A DNA stretch of 64,000 nt from positions 1-64,000 of the forward strand of contig MHAK01000040.1 in NCBI GenBank assembly GCA_001802945.1. The letters run 5' to 3'. Every line of letters starts with the position of its first letter. Position 1 is the first letter of the stretch. The notes under the pieces are model-generated. The model was not told where the DNA came from and did not search any database. It saw only the letters and a program-made list of their open reading frames with translations. The stretch comes from Ignavibacteria bacterium RIFCSPLOWO2_12_FULL_56_21 (GTDB lineage Bacteria; Bacteroidota; Ignavibacteria; UBA10030). Shown piece by piece: positions 16,489 through 25,858 of this stretch. The translations under genes and the position numbers were made by a program.

Positions 16489-17463
16489 TCAGAAATACAA
16501 CGACGCAGAGACGAACTGGACATTGTTGAGCCGTCCGTAATCGGCAAAACCATAGTCGATCATGAGAATGGAATTCACTCCGAACTCATAACGGACGCCG
16601 AGACCCCACGTCAATCCCTGTTCACTGTCTTCCAGAAACAACGATTTGTATCCGATGCGGCCGTAAATCAGCCTGTTGAAATTTCCCTCCAGCCCCATTC
16701 CAAGATACTCCGCATTATCGTTGGGATGCGTCGCATCCACAACGCTCGTAAGGGTCACACCCTCCTCCTGGACAACGTCCATTGCAATGCCTACCCGAAA
16801 ACTCAGCGGAAGGCTATATTCTCCCACCCGGTACTGTGACGGGATGTTTTCTGCACCTCCTGTGACTGCGGGGTCGGGATCTCTGTTGAAATACAGGTCG
16901 CTCCCCTCCAGCCGCAACGTCGTTCCGAAATTCGTCATGGAAGCACCGATCTTCATGTCGTTGAACGGCGTAATGAAGAGCGTTCCCACATCTAGCGCAA
17001 ACCCGCTGGCCGATTCATTCCAGATTTGTTCCCGTATGTATTTTCCGGTGATGCCGAAAGAGAACCTGTCGGTCAGACTTGCGGCATACGAAACGCCGAC
17101 CGCCATAGAGCCAGCGTCAAACCGGCGGCCGTCGCCGGCCTCGTCGCGCAACGTTCGTACGATGTCTTCCGGCACAGAGAATGAGGTCACGCTCAACGCG
17201 AACGCTCCTGCATCGCCGACGTGCAGTGCGACTGCAGCTACATTGAAATCGATGTCCGCGATCCAATTTGCATGGTTGAATGTCGCCGCTCCGGATGTTG
17301 CGATGCGCGAAATACTTGCCGGGTTCCAATACACGCCGTACAGGTCTCCGTCCAGCGCAACGCCCGCTCCGCCGAGTGCAAGCGACCTTGGCCCGGCGCC
17401 TATCTTGAGAAATCCCGCCGCCGTTGTTCCGACCTTTGTCGTGCTTGGCGCGATACTCGTGAA
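16489..17463 (-). pseudogene. PorV/PorQ-like outer-membrane protein, 5' end lost
   Basis: The frame reads FTSIAPSTTKVGTTAAGFLK, then the PorV-type block with GAGPRSLALGGAGVALDGD and YGVYWNPASIS, and ends in a barrel strand (VQFVSASLYF). PorV-family proteins shuttle T9SS cargo in the outer membrane. A TAG at 17464-17466 closes the frame just before the mature N-terminus, and no ATG, signal peptide or RBS lies between it and the YWNPAS block (only an internal GTG at 17334). So the signal peptide and promoter have been cut off, exactly where the opposite strand turns into a different gene fragment. Either a recent rearrangement or an assembly error; the remaining 325 codons are intact. Confidence 0.75.
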
Positions 17464-17878
17464 CTACAAACCCGGTCTCACAGAGTCGCTCCTGTCCGGC
17501 GAGCCGCTGAAAAAGGGGACATACGCCTTCTTCCTCGTTGAATGGGGAGACAATACAACCGTCGTTACCACAGTCGGAGACGTCAGCGTTTCACCCGACA
17601 ACTACCGTCTGGACCAGAATTATCCCAATCCGTTCAACCCAACCACGATCATTCCGTTTTATCTGCCCGTTCGGAATTCCGTGTCGCTCAGGATCTACGA
17701 CATGCTGGGACGGGAAGTCCGGACCTTGGTCAGCGGACAGCAGTTCGAACCGGGCAATCAGAAGGTCGAATGGAATGGACGCGACAATGACGGTCGAGCA
17801 GTCGCATCGGGTTCGTATATCTACAGGATCGATGCCGGAACGTTTTCTTCCTCCCGGAGGATGGTGCTGATCAAGTAA
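17459..17878 (+). pseudogene. Orphan C-terminal fragment of a T9SS-exported protein
   Basis: From about 17459 the plus strand reads VNYKPGLTESLLSGEPLKKG then TYAFFLVEWGDNTTVVTTVG and a complete T9SS sorting domain (QNYPNPFNPTTI, LGREVRTLV, SGSYIYRIDAG, RMVLIK stop). There is no signal peptide and no catalytic domain; upstream of about 17450 the strand is merely the antisense of the PorV-like gene. It is followed by a good terminator. Interpreted as the tail of a larger secreted protein whose 5' part is elsewhere or lost. Confidence 0.72.
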
Positions 17879-17904
17879 GAACTGTCATGCTTCCGGATTT
17901 TGCG

Positions 17905-17933
17905 AAGGGGCGCCTGCGGGCGCCCTTTTCTTT
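17905..17933 (+). terminator. Rho-independent terminator
   Basis: Stem GGGCGCC (17908-17914), loop TGCG, GGCGCCC (17919-17925), then TTTTCTTT. Extended by AAG/TTT pairs. Placed 27 bp after the stop of the T9SS fragment. Confidence 0.85.
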
Positions 17934-18076
17934 GTCGCCCGCGTCACACGTCGTATTGCACCTCCCCCCACTTATGTCTATTTTACAATAGTTCATACTC
18001 TGCCACGGTACACTCCCCCACCCCCCGCCACGTCCGTCGCAGCTGTTCTTCCACCGAGAATTGTCGTCACAACTAC

Positions 18077-18997
18077 ATGAAAACATTCGTTCTTGCCATA
18101 TTGGCCATACTGTCCATGCTCACAGAATTGAGCCTCGCGCAGGGTAAATGGTCGCTGAAAGAAACCGAACAACTCCCCTTTGAGCCTTCCATGAGGTGGG
18201 GGACTGCGCGTTTTTCTCCCGACGGCTCAAAGCTCTACCTGACATCTCAATCGTACAATGGTATCTGGGAATACACGTTCGAGACGCGGGTGACGAGAAA
18301 AATAACGGCCGACCCTGGATCTGGATACGCGTTTGCGCTCAGCGCAGACGGAACAACGCTCTCCTATCGCCGTTCGATAGACGGAAACCATCCCCGCGAT
18401 CGCAAACAGGAGATCCTCTCAGTTGACCTCCGGACGGGTGTGACCCGAAAACTCGGCTCTGCACGCACGCTTTCCGCTCCGACGTTCCAGGATTCGCGGA
18501 CCGTTTTCCTTGAAGGAAGCACCTTGAGGAATGCACCGCCCAAGAATGCTGAAGTCGCACTACTCGGGATCGATAACCAGAAGATTGCACTTCTTGTCGG
18601 CGGCGAACGGAAAACGCTCGACCCGTTTGAGAACGGCAGCTATATCTGGCCTGCGCTTTCGCCAGACGGGAAGCGACTCGTGGCGTACGACATGGATCGG
18701 GGGGCATTCGTCTGCGAAATTCATGGGAGCGCAATTGTGCGGCTCGGGCGGGCAGACAGACCTGTGTGGACGCGAGACGGTGACTGGCTGGTCTTTTTTA
18801 AGGAAGAGAATGACGGACACGAGATTACCGGGTCCGATCTCTATGCAATCCATGGTGACGGGACCGAAAGGACCCGCCTGACATTTACCCCCGACCGCAT
18901 CGAGCTCGATCCCTTCTGTTCTCCCGTCGATGACCGGATCGTCTGCCGGACCCTCGACGGGAAGATACTCGTCTTTACGTACGAGGTGCACCCGTGA
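18077..18997 (+). CDS. Secreted TolB-like beta-propeller protein
   Basis: A 306-residue exported protein: signal peptide MKTFVLAILAILSMLTELSL ending AQ, then repeated PD40/WD40-like blades, e.g. ARFSPDGSKLYLTSQ, FALSADGTTLSY, PALSPDGKRLVAYD, RDGDWLVFFKEEN and CSPVDDRIVC. Such propellers usually bind proteins or peptides in the periplasm or on the surface. The frame is open further upstream, but the ATG at 18077 gives the signal peptide. Its stop overlaps the next start as GTGA, so it probably works with the downstream amidase. Confidence 0.83.
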   Translation: MKTFVLAILAILSMLTELSLAQGKWSLKETEQLPFEPSMRWGTARFSPDGSKLYLTSQSYNGIWEYTFETRVTRKITADPGSGYAFALSADGTTLSYRRSIDGNHPRDRKQEILSVDLRTGVTRKLGSARTLSAPTFQDSRTVFLEGSTLRNAPPKNAEVALLGIDNQKIALLVGGERKTLDPFENGSYIWPALSPDGKRLVAYDMDRGAFVCEIHGSAIVRLGRADRPVWTRDGDWLVFFKEENDGHEITGSDLYAIHGDGTERTRLTFTPDRIELDPFCSPVDDRIVCRTLDGKILVFTYEVHP

Positions 18998-20622
18998 GGA
19001 TTCGCCTTGTTTTCATTGGTTGCCTCCTCACTACGTTGCTTTCCCCTGCAGTCGCCCAGCTTTCAGGCGTAAAGATCTGCATCGACCCCGGACATGGCGG
19101 ATTCGAATCGGACGACAGGCACATCATTCCCGACCCCGGAGTCGACTTTTGGGAATCGGAGAGCAATTTTCGGAAGGCACTTCATCTCAAAGCCCTGCTG
19201 GAGACTCGGGGTGCGATCGTCTTGCTGACCCGGAATACGAACAGCGACCCCGGCGATGTAGGCGACCCCAGTCTGTCGGCACGAGTCGCATTGGCGAATT
19301 CCAACAATGTCGATTGGTTTCACTCTATTCACTCCAACGCGACGGGCCTTCCGTTAGGACAGAACGTGTCGACCAACAATACGCTGATGCTCGTTCGTGA
19401 ACAGATCGTTGAAGGGGGAGATCCCATCTACGGTCCCGGAACTGGATCGCCCGAGTGGCCCCAAGCGTGGGAAATGTCTGCGAACCACATGGGACCGAAC
19501 ATCCGGGTGCAAAATCGGACTACGGACAACCGAACGCGCCTCGACTGGACGTTCTACGGCGGGAGCAACGGAGGCTATACGCTTGGTGTTCTGCGGGGGC
19601 TTTTAATGCCGGGTGAACTTTCGGAGGGATCCTTCCACGATTTCTATCCGGAAACCCGTCGGCTGATGAACAATGACTACCGTAAAGGAGAAGCATACGC
19701 CCTGACGCGCAGCTTCCAGCGATACTTCGGCACTCCGGCTGACGCCGTCGGGATCGTGTGCGGAATCGTCATGGACGGCGAAACCGGCCGGCCGAAAAAT
19801 GGCGTCATCGTACGGCTCCTCCCCGAAAACCGCGTGTACTCCGGGGACAATTACTACAACGGATTTTTCCTGTTTGATTCCCTCAGTCCCGGTCCCCGGT
19901 GGCTTCGGTTTGAGAACCCGGGCTATGTTCCGGACTCCGTATTGATTACGATCGCGGCCGATTCCACGGTGTTCGCCGACCGGACATTGGCCTCATACAT
20001 CGCACCCTACGTGGCCAATTCGAGTCCCAAATCAACCGACACTGCGTTTTCTGTGAAGAGCGTGCTCGGTGTGCAATTCTCCAGGGCCATGGACACTGCC
20101 TCAGTTCATCGGGCATTTCACCTTTCTCCTTCAGCACCCGGATATTTCTACTGGGGGAACGACCGGACCATCTACTACGACCCCATTGATTGGCTGGAGT
20201 ACTCCACGATCTATGTTTTGACGATCGACTCGACGGCGACATCGGTAGGCGGCGTAGCCCTCGATGCGGCCAACGTCGGATCGCCGAACTCCTTCAGTAT
20301 TCAGTTCCGCACCGCAAGCGCCCCTACGAACGTGGAAAGTGCGTGGCAAGCAACTCCAACAACGTTCGTCTTATATCAGAACTTTCCTAATCCTTTTAAC
20401 CCGGCGACAGAGATCCGGTATGCACTCCCAACTGCCTCCCATGTGCGACTTACCATCACAGATTTTCTGGGCCGTGAGGTCGCGCGACTCGTGGACGAAG
20501 TCCGGACAGCCGGATTCCACAATGCTTCCTTCAACGCCGCCGCACTCCCCTCCGGCTTCTATTTCGCGCGGCTGACTGCGGGTTCCTTCCACAACACAGT
20601 CAAAATGGTGCTTCTAAAATAG
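18994..20622 (+). CDS. T9SS-secreted N-acetylmuramoyl-L-alanine amidase
   Basis: A 542-residue secreted hydrolase starting at GTG 18994. After the signal peptide (cleaved near AVAQ) comes an Amidase_3 domain with zinc ligands in CIDPGHGG (His about 34), the Glu in FWESESNFRK, and FHSIHSNATG; the domain is stretched by insertions. Then a carboxypeptidase-regulatory-like segment (GIVMDGETGRPKNGVIVRLL), a Big_5-type Ig segment (VQFSRAMDTASV) and a T9SS sorting domain (QNFPNPFNPATEI...LGREVARLV). Unlike the amidase at 14.8 kb it is destined for the cell surface, so it may act on foreign or shed peptidoglycan. The catalytic Glu near the C-terminal end of the domain is not clearly identified. Confidence 0.85.
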   Translation: MRIRLVFIGCLLTTLLSPAVAQLSGVKICIDPGHGGFESDDRHIIPDPGVDFWESESNFRKALHLKALLETRGAIVLLTRNTNSDPGDVGDPSLSARVALANSNNVDWFHSIHSNATGLPLGQNVSTNNTLMLVREQIVEGGDPIYGPGTGSPEWPQAWEMSANHMGPNIRVQNRTTDNRTRLDWTFYGGSNGGYTLGVLRGLLMPGELSEGSFHDFYPETRRLMNNDYRKGEAYALTRSFQRYFGTPADAVGIVCGIVMDGETGRPKNGVIVRLLPENRVYSGDNYYNGFFLFDSLSPGPRWLRFENPGYVPDSVLITIAADSTVFADRTLASYIAPYVANSSPKSTDTAFSVKSVLGVQFSRAMDTASVHRAFHLSPSAPGYFYWGNDRTIYYDPIDWLEYSTIYVLTIDSTATSVGGVALDAANVGSPNSFSIQFRTASAPTNVESAWQATPTTFVLYQNFPNPFNPATEIRYALPTASHVRLTITDFLGREVARLVDEVRTAGFHNASFNAAALPSGFYFARLTAGSFHNTVKMVLLK

Positions 20623-20687
20623 CGTCGTAACGTTTATCTGCGGCTCCCTTCCCCCCTTCTCCAACCGCAATCAAAGTCGCGGAAGAG

Positions 20688-20727
20688 AAGCATCCCCGTC
20701 TCCAGAAATCGAAGACGGGGATGCTTT
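20688..20727. terminator. Strong bidirectional terminator hairpin
   Basis: AAGCATCCCCGTCT (20688-20701) pairs with AGACGGGGATGCTT (20713-20726), loop CCAGAAATCGA, with TTTT on the plus side. It lies between convergent genes and can end both the amidase operon and the iron operon. Confidence 0.88.
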
Positions 20728-20787
20728 TGCCGCGATCACTTCATCAATTAGCGCGTGGCCACACATTTCTTTCTGATACAAGTTGAC

Positions 20788-21987
20788 TCAGAAATACGCT
20801 GCAACGCCGGCCATGACCCGGGCGCTCCTTGACGGATTCCCTTCCCTGTCCCTTAACCAGGAATGCTCATAATTGAACTTCACGACCGCGTCGCGCACCG
20901 GACGAAGATTGAGACCCACCGTCAAACGGTCGGTGTCGTCCCCCGCGCGCATTGCGTCACGATCCAGTCCTTCCCATCGAATGGAAGCGGTAAGGATCGA
21001 ACGCGGCCATCGAACGAACCAGCTTTCTCCAAACGGAACGTCCGCCTGAATCGAATAGCCTCGTTGGCGCGATGCCATGATACCCTCAAGGCTTGCCGGT
21101 ATGCCCACGCGCGCGTCGGCGGCCTCAACCGCGATCACTCCCCCCGCAAACTCCGTCTGCGCGTCGAAAGCCAATATCGTCACGGTGCGCCGGGCGTCGA
21201 CGGGCAATCCGTCGGCCTCGAATCGATTATACGCTCCGGTGTAGAACGAAAGTCCAAGGTCCGATCCCTCCAACGGACTCACGGCAAACCGCCCGGTGAA
21301 TGAAGGCTCACCGTTGTTGTCCTCCTCGAACGTCGCATTCCTGCCGGCCGGAATGAACGTCTCGCCGCCCGCTTCGAGAATGCCCTGGGAGAGACCGTTC
21401 ACGGCGTAGACCTCGTACGAAAACCGTATCGATTCCACAGGATAAATTGTCCCCCAGAGTCCGGCCCCCGTTTCGGAGAACGTCGAGGGTATCACGTCCG
21501 TCGATACGAGGGGTCGCTCAACGAGCTCCAACAAAGGACTGTCATGGGCAAGGTTCACCCTGCCAAGAGGCACCAGAACAACGCCCGCTCTCAGGACGGC
21601 CGCATCGTGCAATTCGAGGTCGAGAAATCCGTATTCCAGCTTGATCTCCTCGCCGCCATGTTCGAATTCGATCTCCGACGCCACCACGATACCATCCGCC
21701 AGAGTTGAGTATGTAAAGAGATTGAATCGCCGCGCTTCAAACGACCAGCCTTCGGAAATTCCGTTCGATCGCGTGAATCGCCCTGTCAGATCCATATAAC
21801 CGCCAATCGCAGTCCTCCCGCCAAGCCTCGTCATGAACGGCTTGTCGTATACTCCACCGGGCACGATCGACCCGGGTTTCGGAGGCAGCGTTTCCTGGGC
21901 GAATACGTTTTGCGTCCCTGGTCCCAATACAAGGAAGATGGCTAGAGCGAATTCGGCAAAGGACGAGTTGCGTTCCCGATGTTGCAT
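20788..21987 (-). CDS. Outer-membrane porin-like beta-barrel, iron operon
   Basis: A 399-residue protein with a signal peptide (to about VFAQ) followed by alternating amphipathic strands and a C-terminal strand ending in Phe (AGVAAYF), typical of outer-membrane insertion. The block TAIGGYMDLTGRF, with EFEHGGEEIKLEYGFLD and PLGRVNLAHDSP, resembles phosphate-selective porin O/P-type or related barrels. It follows the Rieske gene by 23 bp on the same strand, so it is probably the last gene of the iron operon and could admit the iron species or an electron donor. Specificity cannot be read from the sequence. Confidence 0.75.
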   Translation of the reverse strand: MQHRERNSSFAEFALAIFLVLGPGTQNVFAQETLPPKPGSIVPGGVYDKPFMTRLGGRTAIGGYMDLTGRFTRSNGISEGWSFEARRFNLFTYSTLADGIVVASEIEFEHGGEEIKLEYGFLDLELHDAAVLRAGVVLVPLGRVNLAHDSPLLELVERPLVSTDVIPSTFSETGAGLWGTIYPVESIRFSYEVYAVNGLSQGILEAGGETFIPAGRNATFEEDNNGEPSFTGRFAVSPLEGSDLGLSFYTGAYNRFEADGLPVDARRTVTILAFDAQTEFAGGVIAVEAADARVGIPASLEGIMASRQRGYSIQADVPFGESWFVRWPRSILTASIRWEGLDRDAMRAGDDTDRLTVGLNLRPVRDAVVKFNYEHSWLRDREGNPSRSARVMAGVAAYF

Positions 21988-22010
21988 ATCTATCGATTGT
22001 TCGAGGAGGG

Positions 22011-22421
22011 TTATCTCAGATCGATGATAAACTCCGACTCTGTTGCCCGAACCGGAAACGTCCGCAGTGGCCGGTCAGCGGGGCCACGGAGGACGCTGCC
22101 GTCGGCGTCATATGCCGAACCGTGGCACGGACATCTGAATTGCGGTCCTTCCACCCGAACAGTGCATCCGAGGTGAGCGCATTCGAGGGAGATCGCGCTG
22201 TATGAATCGACAGAGGTCCGCCGGACGAGGATGATCTTGCCCGTTTCTTCCACATCGACCCTGATCGCACCGCCGACCGCGTCAAGTTCTGCGACCGGCT
22301 TGCGAACGCGGATCGATGATTCAGTTTCCAGCCCATAGATCAGCGGAATCCCGGGAGCGCATCCGGAGAGTATGGTAGCCGCCGCTCCCGCTCCGGTCGA
22401 CAAAAAGTCGCGCCTGTTCAC
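22011..22421 (-). CDS. Rieske [2Fe-2S] lipoprotein
   Basis: A 136-residue electron-transfer protein. N-terminus [10 protein letters not shown] is a Tat-type signal and ILSGC (Cys21) a lipobox, so it is probably folded before export and lipid anchored. Cluster ligands: Cys81 and His83 in CAHLGC, Cys97 and His100 in CPCHGS, with Cys86-Cys99 as the expected disulfide. No bc1-complex cytochrome b is adjacent, so it is not an ordinary Rieske subunit. Its start overlaps the stop of the di-heme gene (ATGA), linking the two in one redox chain. Confidence 0.92.
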   Translation of the reverse strand: MNRRDFLSTGAGAAATILSGCAPGIPLIYGLETESSIRVRKPVAELDAVGGAIRVDVEETGKIILVRRTSVDSYSAISLECAHLGCTVRVEGPQFRCPCHGSAYDADGSVLRGPADRPLRTFPVRATESEFIIDLR

Positions 22422-23629
22422 AGCGAACCCAGAAAGTCGAGCAACGCTTGCCGATCTGAAGTAGTACGAAGAAAGAACCGCGTCCTGGCGCTGTCTGCTT
22501 CACCTTTGTGAAACTGAATCGCCTGCGTAAGGTCCGAGGCCCGACCGTCGTGCAAGTACGATGGGTTTCCGCCGAGAAATTCTCCGACCAACCTCAGGCC
22601 CCACAGTGGAGCGGTTCTCCATTCGGTCCCGGTTGCCGAACCTTCATTGAGATTGTCCGCAAGGTCGGGTCCCATATCATGCAGCAACAGGTCGGAATAC
22701 AAGACCACATTCTTTCCCGCGAGGGCCCCGACCGGGTTCGGTCCGGTTCGCATTGAAGGAACGTGACACGAGGCGCAGCCCACCTCGTTGAAGACCGTTT
22801 CGCCGCGGAGGACGGAGGAAGTCCTTTCTCCGCGCGCCGGAGGTGCCAGCGTCCGCACATAGAAGACAACATCCTGCACGACAGAAGCCGGAAGTTCCGG
22901 GTCTGCCGCATCGTCCCGCACGACTCCACCTGATTGCGGATGTCCATTCTCTATGGGCAGGAAATCTGTCGTGATGCCTATGTCCTGATGATACGCGTTC
23001 ACGACCTGTTGAAGAAGAAAGGCAACTCCGGCTTTCCGGCCGAACCGGCCAAGATGCCCAGTTCCACCGCCGACATAATCTGGTGCCGCGACTCTGTTCG
23101 CTTTTCCGGAGATTCCGTCACCATCCAGGTCCAATGGGTCTTCATACTTCAGGATTTCGGAGTCCTGAATCGCTTCAATCAAACCGATGCCAAAAATGGG
23201 AGGACCGGTCCTCGGGGACTCGGCAACGCCCGCCGGAAGTACTTCCGGCTGAACGCCGGGAATACTGTGGTCCTGAAGTTGCGGCCCCCCTTCCGACAGA
23301 ATGGGATCGGTGATCGGACCGGCAGTCCGGCCGAAGCGAATAAGAATGGTCCGTGGATTCCCGCGACCGTCGCCCGCATGACAACGTTCGCACGACGGCT
23401 GGTTAAAGATGGGACCGAGGCCTTCGACGGTTCCGAAAAGATGCGAAAACGCCTCATCGCCCCGGGCAAAAGCCGCGAGTTGGTCGGTCGACAAGCCCTC
23501 GAGCGGCGCGTCGAACACATCTCCGGCCGGCGTTGGCGCAGTCAACAAAGCGTCGCACCCGATCACCACGGCCAACAAGACCAGGGCGCCTGCAAAAGGA
23601 ATCAGGAGAGAACGGTGTGATATGATCAT
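22418..23629 (-). CDS. Di-heme DUF1111 oxidoreductase (lipoprotein)
   Basis: A 403-residue exported c-type cytochrome of the DUF1111/di-haem oxidoreductase group, distantly related to bacterial cytochrome c peroxidases. Two heme-binding motifs, CERCH (about residue 80) and CASCH (about 285), with the family blocks [29 protein letters not shown] and [15 protein letters not shown]...YLHDGR. The start is ATG 23629, with GGAGG 6 nt upstream and a lipobox-like VIGC; the open frame continues upstream into feoB but lacks a start signal there. ATGA overlap with feoB. Members are often found near iron-uptake proteins (imelysins), which fits this context. Confidence 0.9.
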   Translation of the reverse strand: MIISHRSLLIPFAGALVLLAVVIGCDALLTAPTPAGDVFDAPLEGLSTDQLAAFARGDEAFSHLFGTVEGLGPIFNQPSCERCHAGDGRGNPRTILIRFGRTAGPITDPILSEGGPQLQDHSIPGVQPEVLPAGVAESPRTGPPIFGIGLIEAIQDSEILKYEDPLDLDGDGISGKANRVAAPDYVGGGTGHLGRFGRKAGVAFLLQQVVNAYHQDIGITTDFLPIENGHPQSGGVVRDDAADPELPASVVQDVVFYVRTLAPPARGERTSSVLRGETVFNEVGCASCHVPSMRTGPNPVGALAGKNVVLYSDLLLHDMGPDLADNLNEGSATGTEWRTAPLWGLRLVGEFLGGNPSYLHDGRASDLTQAIQFHKGEADSARTRFFLRTTSDRQALLDFLGSL

Positions 23630-25050
23630 ACCAGTCCTCCCAGACGCATAAGGGTCGCCGTCAACCAACAGACAATGAATGCCAGCCCGAGAGGAAGAAC
23701 CGCAGCCACAGTCGTCCACTTCGCGCTGCCTGTCTCTCTATAAATGGTGTAAAGCGTCGTCGAACACGGATTGTGGAGCAGACTGAACAGCATCAAGTTG
23801 ATGCCGGTCAAAAGTGTCCAACCTCCGGAATGCAGGATGTTCGCCGTTGCGATCTCAGAATCCAGTTCGAACATCACGCCGGTCCCGCTCCCGAGCCCTG
23901 ACATTCCCACCACCTGAACGGTCAACATCAACACTGTGGGAATGACGATCTCATTCGCCGGAATCGCGATGATATAGGCCAGCAGGATCACCCCGTTCAA
24001 ACCGACCGCGAGGCCGAAGGGATCTGACCAACGGACAAAATGCTCGGCGAGGCTCATTCCCCCCACGGTTACGTTGGAAACGAGCCAGATCACAGCCCCG
24101 GCAGGAACCGCCCAAATAACTGCCCGCCACAGCACAATCACGGTTCTGTCAATCACGGACGTGTACAGAGTCTTCCAGATCTGCGGAGGTCGGTATGGAG
24201 GGAGTTCGAGGCTGAATGTCGAAGGCTCGCCCTTCAGAACCGTACGGGACAATCCCCACGACACGACGAAAGTGAAAACGATGCCGATCAGGACGACCGT
24301 CACTACGGCAAGTGACGAGACGAGACTGGACAAATGCACCGGTGCGAGAGCGCCGATGAAGATCGTGGCTATGAGGATCATCGTCGGCCAGCGTCCGTTA
24401 CAGATGGCAAAATTGTTTGTCAAAATCGCTATAAGCCGTTCGCGCGGACTGTCGATGATGCGTGTCGACACCATGGCCGCAGCGTTGCAGCCATATCCCA
24501 TGGCCATCGTCAGGGCCTGTTTGCCGTGCGCCCCCGCCTTCCGGAAAAGTCCGTCGAGGTTGAACGCCACGCGCGGCAGGTATCCGAAATCTTCAAGTAG
24601 TGTAAACAGCGGAAAAAAAATCGCCATCGGCGGAAGCATAACGCTGACAACCCACGCCATTGCCAGATACATGCCGTCGAATACGAAGCCGTTCAACCAC
24701 CAGGGAGCGCCCCATGCCTCTGCCGTGGCTTTGAACCATGGATGGGCGGTGTCCACGAGTATCGATGCAAGTACGGCGGATGGCATATTCGCCCCGGCTA
24801 TCGTGATCCAAAAGACCACTGCAAGCATCAGAAACATCAGCGGGAATCCGAACACGCGGCTTGTTAGCAATCGATCGAGCGTCCGGTCGAAGTTGAACCT
24901 TCCCTCGCCCGCAGGCGTCTGCACCGCGCGTCCCGAGATCCTTTCCGCTTCCCGGTACAGCGCGGCCAGCGCATCGTCGTGCAGCCGTTCCCCCGCATCC
25001 CATCGCATTGATGCCGCTTGGTGGAGCAATTCTTCACGTTGTTTCGACAT
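23626..25050 (-). CDS. feoB: FeoB permease core (membrane part of a split ferrous-iron transporter)
   Basis: A 474-residue polytopic protein equal to the membrane half of Feo[20 protein letters not shown] marks the usual start of the permease, followed by two Gate domains and the conserved [13 protein letters not shown] and [12 protein letters not shown] (the pore-region cysteine). Residues 1-60 correspond to the linker after the G/GDI domain. No GTPase motif is present here; that part is encoded by the upstream gene, which overlaps by 17 bp. The break is in-frame-independent: each ORF has its own start and complete domain, so it looks like a true two-subunit arrangement and not a sequencing error. 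Confidence 0.9.
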   Translation of the reverse strand: MSKQREELLHQAASMRWDAGERLHDDALAALYREAERISGRAVQTPAGEGRFNFDRTLDRLLTSRVFGFPLMFLMLAVVFWITIAGANMPSAVLASILVDTAHPWFKATAEAWGAPWWLNGFVFDGMYLAMAWVVSVMLPPMAIFFPLFTLLEDFGYLPRVAFNLDGLFRKAGAHGKQALTMAMGYGCNAAAMVSTRIIDSPRERLIAILTNNFAICNGRWPTMILIATIFIGALAPVHLSSLVSSLAVVTVVLIGIVFTFVVSWGLSRTVLKGEPSTFSLELPPYRPPQIWKTLYTSVIDRTVIVLWRAVIWAVPAGAVIWLVSNVTVGGMSLAEHFVRWSDPFGLAVGLNGVILLAYIIAIPANEIVIPTVLMLTVQVVGMSGLGSGTGVMFELDSEIATANILHSGGWTLLTGINLMLFSLLHNPCSTTLYTIYRETGSAKWTTVAAVLPLGLAFIVCWLTATLMRLGGLV

Positions 25051-25858
25051 AGGTTCCTTCCTGTTGATTCTCCAAAGTGCGCGTACGGTTCACGATCGCC
25101 GCTAATTCGCCCGTTCGGACCGCCTCGATCATCCTTTGATCTCCTTCAAGCAGCCGGAGTGCAACCCATCGCGCGTTTGGCAGTTCAGGAAATTCCCCGC
25201 TCACCTTTGCCGCTAATTCTTCCACCACGCGAAGACGGCTGGACGAAAGAGGAAATCGCTTCGGTTTACAGACAAATGCTCCCGTCGCCACGTCGTCGAT
25301 GGCGCGGAGCAGTTGGTTCATGCCCAGCTGCGTCCGAGCCGCCGTCAGCACCACAGGAACGCCAAGGTCACGCGCCAAACTTCGCACATCGACACGAATA
25401 CCGTGGCGCTCGGCTTCGTCCACGAGGTTCACACAAATGACCGCCCTTTCCGTGATCTCCAGGACCTGAAGCACGAGGTTCAAATTGCGCTCCAGCCGAG
25501 TAGCGTCAGCTACAACAACGGTCACATCCGGCTGGCCGAAGAGAATGAAGTCGCGCGCGACCTCTTCATCTGAGCTCGTGGACAGCAGTGAATACGTGCC
25601 GGGAAGGTCGACGAGCTTGTATCTCCGGCCGCTGTACGAGAACGACCCTTCAGCGCGCACGACCGTCTTGCCCGGCCAGTTTCCAGTATGCTGTCGAAGC
25701 CCGGTCAAGGCGTTGAAAACGGTGCTTTTCCCGGTGTTCGGATTTCCAGCCAGCGCCACCACATGATCAACGCCGGAAAGGTCGAGTCCGTGGCGGACAA
25801 GCTCGGCATTGGGGTTGACCGGACACGTCTCACATTGTTCAGGTATTGCGCGTGTCAT
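25034..25858 (-). CDS. feoB: FeoB G-protein domain encoded separately
   Basis: Cytoplasmic GTPase that regulates the iron pore. From ATG 25858 (ATGA overlap with the previous gene) it has 274 residues: an N-terminal CETCPVN cysteine pair, G1 GNPNTGKST (38-46), G2 [11 protein letters not shown]3 DLPGTYSL, G4 NLVD and a GDI-like helical part ([12 protein letters not shown]). It ends just where the permease ORF begins. The open frame extends to 26041, but the extra N-terminus is antisense-like. The extra CxxC motif could bind metal; it is not part of standard FeoB. Confidence 0.9.
   Translation of the reverse strand: MTRAIPEQCETCPVNPNAELVRHGLDLSGVDHVVALAGNPNTGKSTVFNALTGLRQHTGNWPGKTVVRAEGSFSYSGRRYKLVDLPGTYSLLSTSSDEEVARDFILFGQPDVTVVVADATRLERNLNLVLQVLEITERAVICVNLVDEAERHGIRVDVRSLARDLGVPVVLTAARTQLGMNQLLRAIDDVATGAFVCKPKRFPLSSSRLRVVEELAAKVSGEFPELPNARWVALRLLEGDQRMIEAVRTGELAAIVNRTRTLENQQEGTYVETT

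Noticed and set aside
16676-17878. 400-codon plus-strand gene ending in a T9SS domain
   Set aside because: Only the part after about 17450 is plausible coding; the first 260 codons are antisense to the PorV-like gene.
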